A DNA stretch of 18,730 nucleotides. It comes from Laetiporus sulphureus 93-53. Taxonomy: Eukaryota > Basidiomycota > Agaricomycetes > Polyporales > Laetiporaceae. A program made the translations under genes and the position numbers. Of the stretch, positions 1 through 9,241 are shown piece after piece. The stretch covers positions 1-18,730 of the forward strand of contig NW_024468556.1 in the NCBI RefSeq assembly GCF_001632365.1, read 5' to 3'. Each line of letters starts with the position of its first letter. The first letter of the stretch is position 1. The notes beneath the pieces were generated by a model. It searched no databases and was not told the DNA's origin. It saw only the letters and a program-made list of their open reading frames with translations.

Positions 1-270
1 TAACATGTGGGGGTCCACCGTGCATCGGTTTCGGCCATGTATTCAATGAGTTCCTTGTTCAGCTCATCGCACGCCATCGAGAATGGCCAGCTGGGTTAGA
101 TACGGTGTGGGGAGCACAGCGGAAGGCAAGCAGTGTCTACGTTCGCGCGGTTGCAGTCGATTGGTTAGTCTGCGATGGTGCATCGACTCTGAATCTTCCA
201 CTTACCCTGTGAATCGGAATCTGGGATCTGTTGTAACTTGCTCTTGATGAGGACCACTATCTTGATTCAT
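1..270 (-). CDS. Partial spliced reading frame of unknown function leaving the left edge
   Basis: On the minus strand an ATG at 270-268 opens 21 codons that run to a good donor (GTAAGT) at 205. The segment from 205 to 91 has intron features: a GACTAAC branch-point-like motif, and CTAACCCAG ending at 91. Joining 270-206 to 90-1 keeps the frame open to the window edge. The second exon contains SMACDELNKELIEYMAETDA. An alternative acceptor at 137 (GTAG) gives an early TGA, so I prefer 91. Translation could also begin at the ATG at 77-75. I do not recognise the family. The seen part is short and hydrophilic, with no signal peptide or membrane segment. The open frame could be chance; the main support is the agreement of donor, branch motif and frame. 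Confidence 0.33.
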
Positions 271-3000
271 CGCGCCGCTCTAGAGCATATTTAGTTCATT
301 CACGGGCAGGAGAGCTCAGATTGAAAGTACCACTCACTTTGAGCGGCTTGAGCCTCAGGCCGGCCGCAAATGTCGAGGAACATTGTGAACGTTTCTTGAC
401 GTATTGCTAGTATCCGCGAGCCCGTACTAGACTGAGAGTCAGATCATGATCTGATGGATCGACATGACATCAATAGCTTGCTTACCATGGACACCGAATT
501 GACCTCCCTTCCAAGACGTCGTTGCTTGAAAAACGACATGGAATCCTGAGGCAAACACTCAGTATTCATATGGGAGAGTAAACCTACCGTGACCTAACCT
601 GCATCGCATTGGCATTGCATCGCTGACGACAGCCTTCGCCGACTATCAGTCGAAGCGCGCCGCTTGCGTCCAAGTGCACGACCGTAAATTAGTCCGTGCT
701 TCGGTGACTTGTTATTTATATTATAACTCACCCTTCTCCCACATCAGCTATCGATTAGACCCTGTAGACATTATCCTCGGAGCATCCTGGTGAGCGTGAT
801 GATTCAACTGCGACTCGAGCTTATCCTAGTTATCAACCCTATTTACCTTGGACTAATGGCGGCTGATCATAGGCAACAATCAGCTTCCAGGTCCAGAAAT
901 TCTGGCTTGGACAGCACTAGAAATTTATTGAAAAAGGGAAAGAATGAGCTAATGATGGGAGTGAGCAAGCGACGCTGCAACGTACCACAGGCGCCTCAAT
1001 AAACGCGATCACGTGATCGAGTTCTCCGTACTTGACGTTTGCCTCCCTTGAAACGCTGTTCAGCGCTGTCCTCGACTTCTTACTGATGCTCGACTCTATG
1101 TCAGTATCTGGCCCAGAACAAGCTTGGTAAGAGGAAAGTACTCATCTATACTCGCCGAGGTGATTGCATCAGGGACTGCAGAGGCATGCATGAAGTTTGA
1201 ACACCGTGACAAGCTAGTCGTGTTGGCTTGGCTGCCATGGTCGTCGACGTTCAGCCCAGGTGAGTGGCATTGACAATGATGGTTGACAGGCGGAACAGTA
1301 GAGATGCAAAGATTGCCACATTTAGAAATAGACCACACCATGAGGGAGGTAGAGAGCGCAGAGGAGCAAACGGCAGGGGTTTTGGGAGAACAGGTGCAGA
1401 TGAGTGTGCGTGCGTGTTGGTCGAATGGTCAAATACCGATGGAGCGAGGACCGGGTTGCCCTTCTTCTTGCCCCTTCACATCCCGATGTGTGCGACCAGG
1501 ACCCCAAAAGACTGTGGCCACCAAGATCATCGAAGATCACGATGCATCGATCTTACGGCCACTATTGATCCAGATCACCTGGACTCCGCGTTGTTTTAAT
1601 TTACGTAGATCTAGCCATGCCTCATGGTGTCCATTGTTCGGTGAAGTTGTGGGTGTCATCAAGATGAAACTGGAAGACCCGAACTGTGTATTCCACCAAT
1701 GCGCTGGCCTGCAAGGTTTTCGACGGTACACTAATCGCATCGCATTCTCTTTGAGATGATATGTACTGCTCTGCTCTGATGGATGCACTGATTCTGACGG
1801 GATTTCAGGGAGCCAGCAGCACCAACGAAAGCCCGCGAAACTTCTCGTGGATCTCCGTGTCTCGTTCGCGCAGGGGCCCACCATACCTCATTACAAGTGT
1901 GAGATATTGTCATGCCTGCACTTCCATGGGGCTAGACATGGAAGTTCATGTAAGCGGACGGCCTGGTAAGTTCCGGATATTCTCATGCCCTGTTGTGCAA
2001 TTTCACTGGTCAACGCAGAAGGGTGCTCTGGGTGTATTCCTCCAGAACCAGAGCCAAACAACACTGAAATGGTTGAAATTTATATCACGCTGAGACATAC
2101 CAAAATACTCCAAGCAGTTCTTCTTGTGGACATCAAAAATGCAGAGAAATCGCACAAAGTTTGAAGGTGCAGTCCCAGGGACCCCGGGTCGGTTGGTATT
2201 TTCAGGATGTGTCCGAACTGCATTACGTTCACGAGACGTGTCGATTAGCTGATATCTTAGTAACATCGCGGAGCTCCTGATGCCTGTTTGGTATCAAGAC
2301 TGCGCACGGCATGCAATATGGGCTTCGAAGAACGAAGGATGCAATCCATGTCCATGCGGCTCTGCACCGTGCTTGTGGGCCGAGACTTTGACGAAGCACG
2401 TTCCGACCTTCTTCGCTATGCACGCGTATGTTCCGAGACATCAGATGAGCTCTCTGGTCGTTTTCTCGCAGCTGAGCCCATTTAGCAAAGCACTCACCGG
2501 CGATGAGAAGCATGGCGGCTCTAGCGGCATAGTCAAGTCCGGATTCTGCATTGTCAGACTTGTGTAATAGATGGATCCGTGAAGGCCAGTCAGAGTATAC
2601 TTTTGCAAATCATGCAAAGGACGACAATGCTGTACATGAAATTCATAAGGTCTGTCCACTGTCCCTTTCTTAGAATAATCAACTTGAGTCAGACGTTCCA
2701 CGCAGACAGACTCGCCGTACAGGATTTGGGAAGCGTAGAAGGACGTCCCCAGTCTGAGCATCCAGCGGACAGCTTGCGGCTGAATGATGACTCTTTTCAG
2801 CCAGGCGTGAGTCCCAAGAACCGTTCGTACAGATATTCTAGCCCGTCCGGCACACCCAGCCCCATAGCTTCTCCAATATTATGACGGCCGAGCCACAAGA
2901 GGGACCCTCGCATCCTCATCTTCCGTCGACATCATTCCTTCCATCGCGGCCAGGCGCCGTCCATCTTCTCATCCTTCTCAGAAGTCCGGACGCAGCGCAA
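271..3000. other. About 2.7 kb with no supportable gene; a few weak exon-like segments
   Basis: I find no complete gene here. The longest plausible open stretch is on the minus strand, 2878 down to 2441, about 146 codons, including the phrase LRLGTSFYASQILYGESV. Inside it lies a donor-like GTGAGT after CATCGCCG near 2500, and splicing from there to an acceptor near 2425 would join two readable segments. On the plus strand 1283-1759 is open but has no ATG at its start. Another plus-strand stretch near 1040-1110 and 1150-1260 could be exons of a helical protein. None matches a family I recognise and several frames compete. The segment may hold remnants of old genes or repeats. Confidence 0.3.
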
Positions 3001-3125
3001 TCAGAAAGGTAGTGCTTTACTTAGCTTGCGTGCGAGTCACAGACTCTGGCCTGGGAATGCGAGGGAGGTCCGGTCCCCGTGGACACTTTCGATGCACGGC
3101 TACCGCGAATCGCAGCATCGCGCTC

Positions 3126-3142
3126 ACGGGGCTGAGCCCCGT
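3126..3142. repeat. Perfect 17-nt inverted repeat (8-bp arms, 1-nt centre)
   Basis: ACGGGGCT, then G, then AGCCCCGT. The arms are perfect complements. A 1-nt loop cannot fold as drawn, so as RNA the innermost pairs would open. As DNA it is a near-perfect palindrome that a dimeric protein could bind. No function is assigned. Confidence 0.6.
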
Positions 3143-4194
3143 CGCCTATCGCGCACTCGCGTCGCTCCGAAGCTGGCACTGGTGCATCGTCTAACTGAGA
3201 CAACAACGCGCGCATCGCCGTCTGCCCGGGTTCGCGAGAGCGGCCATTCGGCCTTCTTCGAGTCGAGCGCGCGCAAACGTCGTCCTCGCATGACGCGCCC
3301 GTCGCGTTGGTCCCCACCCCCGCTGTTCTGCCGGGTCGAACGTCGCGCGCAGAATCCCATGAACGGCATCTGTACCGCGAGCGACGCACGCAGGCTCGCC
3401 CTCCTCTCACTCAACTATACCGCGCCCACCGCGCATCGGTCGGTCCTGTCAGTAGGGCCTCCACGCTCCCCCCGAGTCCGCATTTCATGCGCCGGGCGTC
3501 CGACACCGTTTGCATGCAGTCCCGTCAACCGACGGGCTACGCCCCTCGCGGATCGCCATCCGTACCTTCCACAAGCACCCCAAGGCCCGCATCTGACCGT
3601 CACACCAGATAGATCCCGGATCGCCATGCAGTGTATTCACCATGTACAGTAGTTGTGTAACACAATAAGAAATCCAAAGGAAATGCAAAGCACCCGGGCC
3701 GCGCACACGCGAGCCGCTTCGCCCACCACACGTCGAGAACGGCCATCTGTCCGCGGGACGAGGCGCAACACCGCACGTTCGAACCTCGACGGGAGTGCGC
3801 TTCTATCGCATGCGTGAACTGAGAACGCATAATGCCGTGAGAGCTTTGGAGAGGATGCTCTGCTCACCCCGATGACTCGGACTTCCTCTGTAAGCATGAC
3901 TCGTACATGACACGCGAAGCAACGAACCTGACGCATTCGCGCCGCAGAACGTCTGCTCTGGGCCATCGCGGCACGTCTCGAGCTTGGAAGCCCGTGTTCG
4001 TGCGGATCGTCCCCTGCGACGTTCGGATCTTCCCTGCATCGCGTCGAGGCCTCGATGCCTCGAAGTGCTTGCGAGAGCACCGTCTGATTGTCAGCGCGTA
4101 CCCCGCCGCCGCATGGAGGTGCGTTATCGTCACAGGACGATGACGGGCGCGAGACGTGGCGCATCGTTATCGAAGAACAGGTCGTCGTCCACGT

Positions 4195-5340
4195 TCCACA
4201 CAGAGATGGACGGACCCGGCCTGCCCAGTCGCAATGCAAGTGCACGCGTCTCATCGTCTGTTTTGTGAACGAGATGGGTGTGAACTTACCGATTTTATAT
4301 TCCCACATACGCGGCCCAGTCCTCTGCTTGTCCTCGCACATCGTTCCGTACGACCTAGCGGCGCTGCAGGTCTTGCGCGGCGCCCTGCGATCTCGTTTGA
4401 TGCTCGAGCGTGAGTTGACAGGCGTCAGTCGAGCCCGCGTGCGCGCGTTGGCAGAGCAGTCGATGCGTTTGACGGCGCGGATGCACGAATGGAAGGCCGA
4501 GACAGTCTCGCGCCTGTGGAGGCGAGATACGATGGTGTGAGCCGCAAGGTAAGATGGAGGGGTACCGACGCTATGGTGAGTGGACGCCGCGCGTCGCGGA
4601 CGAAGGCCGAGCAGCACGCGTGTCGTCGTTTCTGTGTGTCAAGCGCACAAGAGCCATGCCGGCTGCGGGCGTCGTGCTTCAACGCAGCCCGCTCCGATGT
4701 TCTCGATCACGCTGTCGGTCGTGACCGCAGAGCGTTGAGCGACCGTTTCATGGTCAACGCGGCGCATCGCATTGCTACGTCGTCGCTCACGTTCCGAGCG
4801 GAGGCGGACGGGCTCAGTCTGCCGGATGCATGCGAGCGCGCGTGTTGGCGTCGCTTCTCACGAGATGCGTGAAAACTGACTGGTTTCGCATTCTCACATA
4901 CGCGGCCCAGTGCTCTGTTATCCTCGCTCGTCGTTCCGTGTGCCGCGTACGGCGATGTGGGCGACCCAGCGGCCTCTTTTGATGCTCCAACGCACGAAGG
5001 CCATGCCGAGTGCGAGTGTTGCGCTTCAACGCAGGCCGCTCCCATATTGTCGTCGATTGCAAACCGAACGCAGAGCGACCGTTTCATGCTTGTCGTCGCC
5101 GACGTTCCGGGCAGAGGCGGACGCGCACAGTCTGTCAGACGCAATGCAGCGCATCGCGTCTGTGAAACGAGATGGGCGCAAACTCACTGGCTTCACATTC
5201 GCGTATCCAGCGCTATCGCACACGGAGACGTGGGCAGTCTCGTCTTTCAGGGGGCCTAGCAGTCTCGACGGAGTCAACAGTGCGAGTAGTAGACGCGGCG
5301 TCGGGGGAAGTGAGCGCAGTGCATCGGCGTAGATGACGGC
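4195..5340. repeat. Imperfect, diverged repeat units in the CpG-rich segment
   Basis: Shared anchors recur in the same order and orientation. The anchor CACATACGCGGCCCAGT occurs near 4304 and 4895, and a diverged form (CACATTCGCGTATCCAG) lies near 5194. GAGCGACCGTTTCATG starts at 4737 and 5073 (336 bp apart). A CCATGCC...TTCAACGCAG block near 4653-4690 recurs near 4999-5030. CGAGATGGGTGTGAAC near 4270, CGAGATGCGTGAAAAC near 4861 and CGAGATGGGCGCAAAC near 5168 belong to the same unit. Two nearly complete units and one partial upstream unit can be read, separated by indels. Minus-strand translations share SASARNV(S/G)DD, so the unit may once have been coding, but this is not established. Confidence 0.6.
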
Positions 5341-5414
5341 GTCGGCGAGTGCAGAGATGCGAGGATGGCCGACCGCGGTGGAGCAAGTGGCGGTTCTCAA
5401 GCGCCGCAAGTCTA

Positions 5415-5444
5415 CCCTCGTCAGCTCCTCCGTCTCCTCCTCAC
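5415..5444 (-). repeat. 30-bp exact inverted copy of coding sequence at 9834-9863
   Basis: The minus strand of 5444-5415 is identical over 30 bases to the plus strand of 9834-9863, and the similarity runs a few bases further on one side with mismatches. In the gene the segment encodes EEETEELTR. Read in the matching frame, the minus strand of 5444-5415 gives the same residues. Upstream of it the frame meets a TGA immediately. The match is repetitive (GAG/GGA-rich) but not a simple repeat. Confidence 0.7.
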
Positions 5445-5599
5445 GTCAAGTTGAAGCTCGGATTGAGTCGGCGGGCCAGAGGGACCAGACGTCGGCGAGG
5501 AGCGCACGTTCGGAGAGCAATGTTCATTGTTAGCCTGTGTTGGCAGCTCTTCTCTGGGATGCTAGACGTGGTTCTGGCGATAGTCGTGGTGTGTAGTCG

Positions 5600-6349
5600 T
5601 GCTAGCGTGCGATCCTCTGATTGAGGTTGCTATCCGTTTGATGGCGGATGGGAGTAAGCGGCTGGGTGAAGAGAATCCGAAAGGAGGAAGTCAAGTCTGG
5701 GACAATTTGTGGCGTGTAATGCGTGGCGCGTACAGCAGACCTCCGCACCAGAAAGCTAGGTGATGATGATATCCGAGCAGCATGGCAGATGAAGGAGTGG
5801 CACGCTCGAGGTGATAGCTCACAGCAGGATTCGCGGCCCGGCATCGGATTTGCAGTGTGCAACCCGAGCAGGTCGGAACAAGCACCGGTGGGAGACAGCA
5901 ACGAGCGAGAGAGCCGAATAACGCATGATGCATCCAGTGAGGCACGGGCACGGCGGATCGCGAGCGGTCTGCGGATGGACAGGGCTGCCTAGAGAGCGAC
6001 GTAACCATGGCCCGCAAGTGCCTGGCGGCGAATATCGAGAGGGTGCAGGGGCTGAATCGCGAGTCGGCAGAGGCACCGAGGCAGGCAGCGGCAGGCGTTG
6101 GCCGAGCAAGCGGGATGGACGTTAGCGATGGACATGCCAGTGCAGCACGACGTTGTAGACGGCGTGCGAAGTGTGGCCCGACGCCGGCCGGCATCTGCAC
6201 TCGAGGAAGCCGACGACGGGCGCAGAACGCGGGGCCACCGTGCCCGGGATCAAAACCGGCGGCGAGGGGGAAATGGGAATTGCCGGATATGGAAGCGCAC
6301 ACTGCTGGCTTCTCGCGCTAACACGCTTGCCATGCGCCCCTCCGAGCCA
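5600..6349. other. No supportable gene; competing open frames
   Basis: Frames are open on both strands, for example minus 5691-6302 (203 codons) and plus 6007-6321, but none shows a recognisable domain, and composition explains the openness. I see no clear intron boundaries or RNA gene in this stretch. Confidence 0.3.
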
Positions 6350-6428
6350 GTCCTTCTTCCCCGTCCGCCGTCTCTCTTTCCTCCTCTCTTCCCCCCTATC
6401 CCCCTTCTAATCCATTCCCCTCTCCGAC
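6350..6428 (+). promoter_or_regulatory. Pyrimidine-rich (CT) tract, possible fungal core promoter
   Basis: The plus strand is almost wholly C and T here, with runs such as TCTCTCTTTCCTCCTCTC. CT-rich tracts just upstream of transcription starts are common in fungal promoters, so the tract could serve the possible exon beginning at 6620, about 190 bp downstream. No TATA box is evident nearby. The assignment rests on composition only. Confidence 0.3.
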
Positions 6429-6619
6429 GCCTGGACGCGCCGACACAGCGAGCTCCGCGGCCGTTGCATCGACCACCGCCCACACGCTCAAACCTGCACG
6501 GGCCCGGTAGAGCGCCTCGAGGCCGCTGAAAGACAATTGGCCTGCCCCTTCCGGACGCGCACCAGCGCCACTGCTCGTGGGTCTCTTTCTTTATTTCATT
6601 TCGCTTTCCGGCGCATGGC

Positions 6620-6936
6620 ATGTGCGGTTATGAGTCTTCGCAAATGTCTCCGTTCCTCGCTTTCGAGTCTTCCCGCCGTTTAATCTACATAGCTTGCGTG
6701 CCTGGGGCTCCGCCCGTGCAACGTGCTAACTTCGCCCTCCTGCACGCAGCTACCTCACGCTCGCGCACACAGTCGCTCCCCAACGTCCCGCTCGCACATA
6801 CCCTTGACGTCCGCATAATCATTGATCGCCTCAGCGCTCCCGAAGACGTCCTCTTCTTCGCTTGTCGGTCCCACATCTTGCACTGTATCTTCTCTGCTTT
6901 CCCCACAGTGTCCTTGTGCTTGCGGACGATCATCTC
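6620..6936 (+). CDS. Possible first exon of an unidentified gene reading into the tandem array
   Basis: An ATG at 6620 opens a frame to a strong donor, TC|GTAAGTATCC, at 6937. Inside it, 6697-6750 looks like a 54-nt in-frame intron (GTGCCT...GTGCTAAC...CACGCAG), so the frame is open with or without it. CTTTCCCCACAG at 6897-6908 is a third acceptor-like site. The readable part includes LAHTLDVRIIIDRLSAPEDV. I recognise no family. If the donor is used, the next similar cassette exon in the array (from 7566) would bring a stop after nine codons in this phase, so a longer protein is not supported. It may be a decayed or alternatively spliced gene, or coincidence. Confidence 0.25.
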
Positions 6937-7565
6937 GTAAGTATCCTATCCTGTCCCCGGCTTCTTTTCTTGTGGGAAATTCCTGGGACTGCGTATGCGC
7001 TCAACCCGCTGACGTACGGGTGAAGTGTGTGGCGCGGATGGATGAGGTGTGCTATGTGTGCTCAGCGTACGATATCTCTCTTACGCCTAAGCCTCCGCTC
7101 GCGTGACCCTACCCGCATATACGATACACTGGTTACGTGTACGCGCTCAACCCAGTGACGTGCGGGTGAAGGCTTGATATCTTTGACCTGATTCCGGTGT
7201 CAATACCGTCAACGGGTCAAGGCATGACTTGTGCGTGATCATTGACGAGGGAGCCGTCCCCTGCTATTCGTCGGTGAAGCGTGAAATCTCCTATTAGGAC
7301 ATCACTCCGGGCTTGTGAGTGCGATCATGCACAGATCATGGCTCGACCCCTTGGGAGATCGATGGTCAAAGTGGGTCGACCCCAGTCATCCGGTGGTTAT
7401 GGGATGATAACCGGGGTTAAAGCCAACGTTGGTGGATGAGGAATATGGCGCGGATGGGGTGTGCTCTTTGTGTACTCAGCGTACGATCTCTCTTACCTTT
7501 GAGCCTGCGCTCGCGTCACCCTACCCGCATATATGATGCTCATCTGATGACCGACGTCCCCACAG

Positions 7566-7619
7566 GCTTGCGAATATTGCAGGTACACCTTAGCCTTGCT
7601 ACGGAAGGACCTTCGTCTC
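7566..7619 (+). other. 54-nt exon-like cassette, array copy 2
   Basis: Bounded by CCCCACAG (ends 7565) and GTAAGT (starts 7620). Its length is a multiple of three. Frames one and three are open through it: frame one reads ACEYCRYTLALLRKDLRL. CATCTGATGACC upstream could serve as a branch-point region. Splicing is inferred from sequence only. Confidence 0.35.
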
Positions 7620-7731
7620 GTAAGTATCCCATCCTGTCGCCGGCTTCTTTTCTTGTGGGAAATTCCTGGGACCGTTTACGCGCTCAACTCGCTGACGTGC
7701 GGGTGAAGGCTCAATATCTCTGACCTGATCC

Positions 7732-7770
7732 CGGTCAAGGACCAGGTCAAGACCAGGGTCAAGGGGTCAG
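7732..7770 (+). repeat. Short tandem repeat of a GGTCAAGRCCA-like unit
   Basis: GGTCAAG recurs about every 12 bp, three times, within the truncated module B copy. The full module B copies carry fewer repeats of the same word, so this is a local expansion. Confidence 0.5.
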
Positions 7771-7899
7771 AGCACGACTTGTGCGTGATCATTGGGCTAT
7801 GCGTACCCAGTGTACGATATCTCTCTTACCTTTGGGCCTCCGCTCGCGTCACTCTTACCCGCATATATGATGCACATCTGACGATCGACGTCCCCACAG

Positions 7900-7953
7900 G
7901 CTTGCGAATATTGCAGGTATACCTGAGCCTTGCTACGGAAGGACTTTCGTCTT
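7900..7953 (+). other. 54-nt exon-like cassette, array copy 3
   Basis: Same boundaries as copy 2: CCCCACAG ends at 7899 and GTAAGT starts at 7954. It differs by a few substitutions. Frame one now has a TGA, whereas frame three (LRILQVYLSLATEG) stays open. This argues against frame one being the shared coding frame. Confidence 0.35.
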
Positions 7954-8205
7954 GTAAGTATCCATCCTGTCCCCGGCTTCCTTTCTTGTGGGGAATTCGG
8001 AGCAGGGGTCGAATGAACGGATCCGATTGCACTCTGGATCTGGTTATGCGTACGCGCTCATCCCGCTGACGGCGGGTGAAGTGTGTGGCGCGGATGGGGT
8101 GTGCCATGTGTACTCAGCGTGCGATATCTCTTTTACCTTTGAGCCTCCGATCGCGTCACCCTACCCGCATATATGATGCTCATCTGACGACCGACGTCTC
8201 CACAG

Positions 8206-8258
8206 GCTTGCGATATTGCAGGCATACCTTAGCCTTGCTACGGAAGGACCTTCGTCTC
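8206..8258 (+). other. 53-nt exon-like cassette, array copy 4
   Basis: TCTCCACAG ends at 8205 and GTAAGT starts at 8259. One A is missing from the AAT in GCGAATATTGC, so this copy would shift the reading frame if spliced in. That suggests no strong coding constraint on this copy. Confidence 0.35.
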
Positions 8259-8840
8259 GTAAGTATCCCATCCTGTCGCCGACTTCTTTTCTTGTGGAGA
8301 ATTCGGGGCAGGGTTCGAAGGAACGGGACCGATTTCAATCTGGATCTGGTTATGCGTACGCGCTGAACGCGATGACGTGCGGGTTGAGGATTAATATCTC
8401 TGACTCGATCCCGGTCAATGACCAAGATCAAGGAGTCAAAGCATGACTTGTGCGTGATCATTGGCGAGGGAGTCGTCCGCTGCTATCTGCCAGTTCAGCA
8501 GAGTCCCTCCACAGCATGAAACCTTTAAGCAGGACGTCACTCTAGGATGATCGCGCACAGATCATGGGTTGATCTCTTGGGAGGTCGATGGTCAAAGTGG
8601 CTCAACCCCAGTCATCCGTGGTTATCGGATGATAATCGAGGTCAAAGACAATGTTGATAGAGGGTTACGTAGCCCGGATCGGGTGTGTTTTTCGCGTACG
8701 ATGCCTCTCTTACCCTTGTTCCCCCTCTCGCGTCACCGTACCTGCATATGATGCACATCTGACAACCGACGTCCCCACAGGCTCGCAAATATTGCAGGTA
8801 TCCCGTCTTGGCTATAGAAGGACTCTTCTCGGCTAGCGAG

Positions 8841-9241
8841 ACGTTCGTTTGAGGAGCTTGTCAGTTAGGTGGATCTATTCTCCACCCTGTGCAACCGTCT
8901 AGAATAGCAGGATAAAGTGCCTTGCTGGTGAGTTCTCTGTCTGATGTACTCGTCGTACACCATATCTGGCAGAGCGCATGCAATTAGCCGACGAGAGCCA
9001 CCAATGATATCTCGGCAGCAATTCACTTTCACCCGAATTTCACTCGTTTTTAACGTGACGCACTGACCTCTCTTTCGATGGCATTCTTCAGCGCAGCCAT
9101 TCGTCGGATTATTCTTGGTCCCCATTTCTTAGGCTCGATCGCCGATCATCAGTACGCTCCCTTGGCCATTCTGCATTGCCGGTACGCCTTTTTGAGCCCG
9201 CCGAATCTCTCCGCGCACTCAACGCAGCACACACGTCAGCC
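8841..9241 (+). promoter_or_regulatory. 5' flank of the 9242 gene, with a possible 5'-UTR intron
   Basis: No gene is seen here. GTACGCCTTTTTG at 9181 and CTCAACGCAG ending at 9226 have the form of a short intron just before the ATG at 9242, which would place it in the 5' UTR. No TATA box stands out. The frame of exon 1 is open upstream to 9176 but has no earlier in-frame ATG, which decides the start. Confidence 0.3.

Larger units (their letters stand above)
3000..5600. other. GC- and CpG-rich segment with open frames in all phases, no assignable gene
   Basis: Base composition changes near 3000: CGCG, GCGCATCGC and similar CpG-rich words become frequent, unlike the CpG-poorer DNA on either side. 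Long frames stay open on both strands, for example minus 3637-4617 (326 codons) and plus 3199-3612, so openness is not evidence of coding. The plus frame at 3199-3612 has the most protein-like text, Ser/Pro/Arg-rich with the phosphosite-like RRASDT near 3490. The minus frame near 5026-5445 includes a hydrophobic Leu/Pro segment. I saw no convincing intron set or domain. It could be an untranscribed repeat-derived region or an unrecognised lineage-specific gene. Confidence 0.35.
6937..8840 (+). repeat. Complex tandem array of two modules with exon-like cassettes
   Basis: Module A holds TATCTCTCTTACC, a CTCGCGTCACCCTACCCGCA block, ACGTCCCCACAG, a roughly 54-nt cassette, GTAAGTATCC, and TTCTTTTCTTGTGG. 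The GTAAG anchor occurs at 6937, 7620, 7954 and 8259 (spacings 683, 334 and 305). The CACAGGCTYG anchor is at 7561, 7895, 8201 and 8776; the last copy is degenerate and lacks GTAAG. Module B, about 270 bp, is full length near 7166-7435 and 8388-8660 and truncated near 7708-7795. Units with B are long and units without it are short. Near 7130 a module A copy has lost its cassette. Individual units resemble each other closely, so the array looks fairly young. No transposase or terminal repeats are visible. Confidence 0.75.

Noticed and set aside
3126..3142. Intrinsic transcription terminator
   Set aside because: The palindrome lacks a following T run and this is a eukaryotic genome; it is listed only as a repeat.
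3637..4617. 326-codon minus-strand ORF
   Set aside because: It lies in CpG-rich DNA where other frames are also open, shows no domain, and runs through unrelated repeat anchors; composition explains it.
5691..6302. 203-codon minus-strand ORF
   Set aside because: No domain or intron evidence; composition-driven and overlapped by equally long plus-strand frames.
6937..8840. CRISPR-like array
   Set aside because: Units are hundreds of bases long, variable in length, with no short repeat/unique spacer pattern, and the DNA is fungal.
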